10,023 bases of DNA from Euperipatoides rowelli. Taxonomy: Eukaryota > Onychophora > Udeonychophora > Euonychophora > Peripatopsidae. The notes below the pieces were generated by a model that saw nothing but the letters and a program-made list of their open reading frames with translations, searched no databases and was not told the origin of the DNA. The stretch lies in assembly GCA_003024985.2 (NCBI GenBank), contig PXIH01S0004974.1. The stretch is one strand, 5' to 3'. Shown piece after piece: positions 8,278 to 10,023 of the stretch. Made by a program: the position numbers and the translations under genes. How positions within the stretch are numbered: the first letter of the stretch is position 1; every line of letters starts with the position of its first letter.

Positions 8278-9671
8278 TTAATCCTCATAAATTGGTAAAA
8301 AAAAAAGCAGGCGTAGGTGGGGGATATTACCTGTCATCTTAAATATGTTCATATAAAGTCAAACTGGCCCCCAGGTGCTAAGGGTGGTGCACCATTGATC
8401 TATATTATTGAATTTTAGTAATTTTTTTTTTTTTATATAAACTAACTTTTACTAGGAAAATGATAAAACATTTTTTTTCTTTCTGGTTGAGCCTCTGTAC
8501 CCAAGCCACCGGTCACCCGTGAATATAAACAATAGTTGTTTTTTGTTTGTTTTGTTTGGATAAGAAAAATTCTTAAGGCAATAATAATCAGGCCTAAAAT
8601 TTAATAAAATTTCTAGTTAATTAAAGTCCATTGTAAAAATCAGTAATGTTTGGTGAATGTTTTCATATCCAGAAGTAATAAAACTAATAAGTTCGTTATT
8701 CTTTCATGCAATACACAATTGAGTAAATATTTACATACAGTCTGGAATTGGCTGAACTTGTTAAAGAAAAAAAATTCTGTTTGAAATTGTCATGGGGCTT
8801 TTTCAACACAAACAGTAAATTACCAATAGAAATATTAACAATAGAACAGACATAGGATTCAATTGAAGGTGACATTTTCATTTTTGAATAAAACTTTACA
8901 AAATATGTTTATTGTCTAGCCCAGTCAACGAAAAAAAAATGGTATTCACTTTTCCAATTTATTAGATTCTGACTTTATTAAAAAGTAGAAAAATCAAACT
9001 TGAAATATTTTACTAATGGATGATAATCCAATTCTTTTTTATTACTAATATTACTTTATTCCAGTATTTATCATAATCTTGAGCTTTTAAATATACGGTA
9101 CAACAGAAAATGTCTTTCATTGTAGCTGATGTTAATAAACCGTCCAACGGAACAATTCAGACTTTCATAAGTCTAGAAAACAAAACTAAATTGAATTTTT
9201 TTTTTAAACATATTACAATTATTTAAAAAAAATAATATAAAGTTCTCACAGGTTTTAAATATATTCACAATGAACTAGGGCCATTTCCATTCGTGGATCT
9301 AGTGTCTACACCTTTGTTCTAGGGGTACGAAGTAGAAGCAAGGAAGGTGGCCACTTCCCCCCCCCTCCCCTCTCTTTAGAAAACAGTGATTTTTTTTTTT
9401 CGTTTTTTTACAATGTATACATTATTACATTTATTTTTTTTCCAAAATTTAGTCATCACATGAGCTGTGCTATGCTTATGAATTAATGTTGACCCAATAA
9501 AGATGAGAAAAAGTTATTAAGACGTGCACACTGCGCATAGCTAAATAAAATTGATTATCTAAACATTTATAAAACCAAATAAAAGATTATCAAAATAAAA
9601 TGCTAAGTTGTTCATAAAATGTTTGTCCCCCCTCTCCCCCACCCCCAACTCTTGAATTTTTTTTTCTGTGG

Positions 9672-9739
9672 ACACCCTTGCCCATGTTATCCAGCCTCAT
9701 TTTCATTTACCACATGAGGCAAAATGGCTATTAGGGTGT
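9672..9739. repeat. Nested interrupted inverted repeat
   Basis: The outer arms ACACCCT (9672-9678) and AGGGTGT (9733-9739) enclose CCAT/ATGG (9682-9685 and 9724-9727) and then GCCTCAT/ATGAGGC (9694-9700 and 9714-9720) around a 13-nt loop. All three pairs nest in the correct order, giving an imperfect stem-loop of about 68 nt. A structured RNA or a decayed foldback sequence are possible; chance pairing of short arms cannot be excluded. Confidence 0.4.
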
Positions 9740-9948
9740 GTGGTGAATAAATTATTCAACAAAATGAACAAAAATTAAAAAAAAAAAAATTAATAAAAAA
9801 ATAATAGTTTTTTCTTCTTCTTTTAAGCATAGACTTTTCTTTACAGCTAATTCCCACTATTATATACCTATAAACAGCATAAGAATAACACCAGACTTGA
9901 CTTTCACAATGAAAAGAGACTTAGCTGCAAGGGTAATTCCCACTTCTA

Positions 9949-9972
9949 TATATACAGTACCTACTGTATATA
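9949..9972. repeat. 11-bp palindrome with 2-bp centre
   Basis: TATATACAGTA at 9949-9959 and TACTGTATATA at 9962-9972 are perfect reverse complements separated by CC. The low-complexity AT content makes this less striking than the other inverted repeats. Related TACTGTATATA-like sequence also occurs near 1136-1146 and 4368-4378, which may reflect simple TA-rich composition. Confidence 0.6.
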
Positions 9973-10023
9973 CAACTTAATCCTTTCCACTCCAATTGAA
10001 AATTGTCTTGTTTGCATTCTTTT

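Larger units (their letters stand above)
5936..8280 (-). mobile_element. 5'-truncated dead LINE (non-LTR retrotransposon)
   Basis: This is a LINE copy reading toward low coordinates, about 2.3 kb long. LINEs mobilise by target-primed reverse transcription, using an ORF2 protein with an endonuclease and a reverse transcriptase. The copy retains the linker, RT, C-terminal domain, a short 3' UTR and an AAAT-repeat tail. The endonuclease domain is absent because recognisable homology ends near 8280, a normal result of incomplete reverse transcription. The C-terminal domain (IWKILNECKPNYL, VPQVHTKMGSKAFSFSAP) and the tetranucleotide tail fit the CR1/L2/Rex1/Jockey side of the LINE tree; I cannot name the clade. 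I could not see a convincing target-site duplication. At least six frameshifts and several stops show that it is immobile. Confidence 0.93.
8281..10023. other. AT-rich non-coding flank
   Basis: No gene is supported. It contains many A and T homopolymers and GC-richer patches at about 8365-8400, 8485-8525 and 9280-9350. C tracts lie at 9357-9370 and 9627-9646. A 61-codon minus-strand frame at 8696-8881 has no features beyond AT-rich translation. The inverted repeats at 9672-9739 and 9949-9972 are listed separately. An 11-bp direct repeat (TAATTCCCACT) occurs at 9848-9858 and 9934-9944. Confidence 0.5.

Noticed and set aside
5920-8310. Target-site duplication flanking the LINE
   Set aside because: Only very short matches such as TAAATT could be found between the two flanks, no better than chance in AT-rich DNA.
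8696-8881. Minus-strand 61-codon frame
   Set aside because: No features; lies in AT-rich flank outside the LINE.

Overview
The window looks like AT-rich, non-coding nuclear DNA from an animal. It has long A/T homopolymers, several (C)n tracts, minisatellites and one dead non-LTR retrotransposon. There is no bacterial gene layout, no operon and no ribosome-binding-site pattern. I found no intact protein-coding gene, and no tRNA, rRNA or CRISPR array on either strand. The retrotransposon type and the satellite-rich texture fit an invertebrate, perhaps a mollusc, but that is an impression and not a demonstrated assignment.

Layout. 1-1628 is AT-rich spacer; it includes a pyrimidine-rich stretch (about 960-1340) whose minus strand may hold a scrap of another LINE. 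1629-1770 is a C-rich minisatellite of 22-bp units, followed by a perfect 15-bp hairpin at 1853-1886. 1887-4790 is non-coding, with one strong CTCF-like site at 3513-3527 and one weak exon-like stretch near 2744-2789. 4791-5179 is a degenerate minisatellite of about 30-bp units, most of them carrying a TATAAA core. 5180-5935 is spacer with a long C11-T-C10 tract. 5936-8280 is a minus-strand LINE. 8281-10023 is spacer again, with small inverted repeats and C tracts.

The LINE is the only element whose function can be read. Reading on the minus strand (high to low coordinate), one can follow the endonuclease-RT linker, the RT palm motifs (GPDG, PIYK, NYRP, LLDLS, VPQ, YVDD, LGV.FD), the long C-terminal domain, a 3' UTR of about 150 bp and an AAAT-repeat tail. 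The endonuclease is missing (5' truncation), and the reading frame is broken by at least six frameshifts and several stops. It is therefore a dead copy. Its most notable local feature is a 15-bp inverted repeat inside the coding region that seems to have inserted a few extra residues, which looks like a template-switch mutation.

I see no credible new biological system here. The items most worth checking are the CTCF-like site, the intra-LINE palindrome, the TATAAA-bearing minisatellite and the two other inverted repeats.
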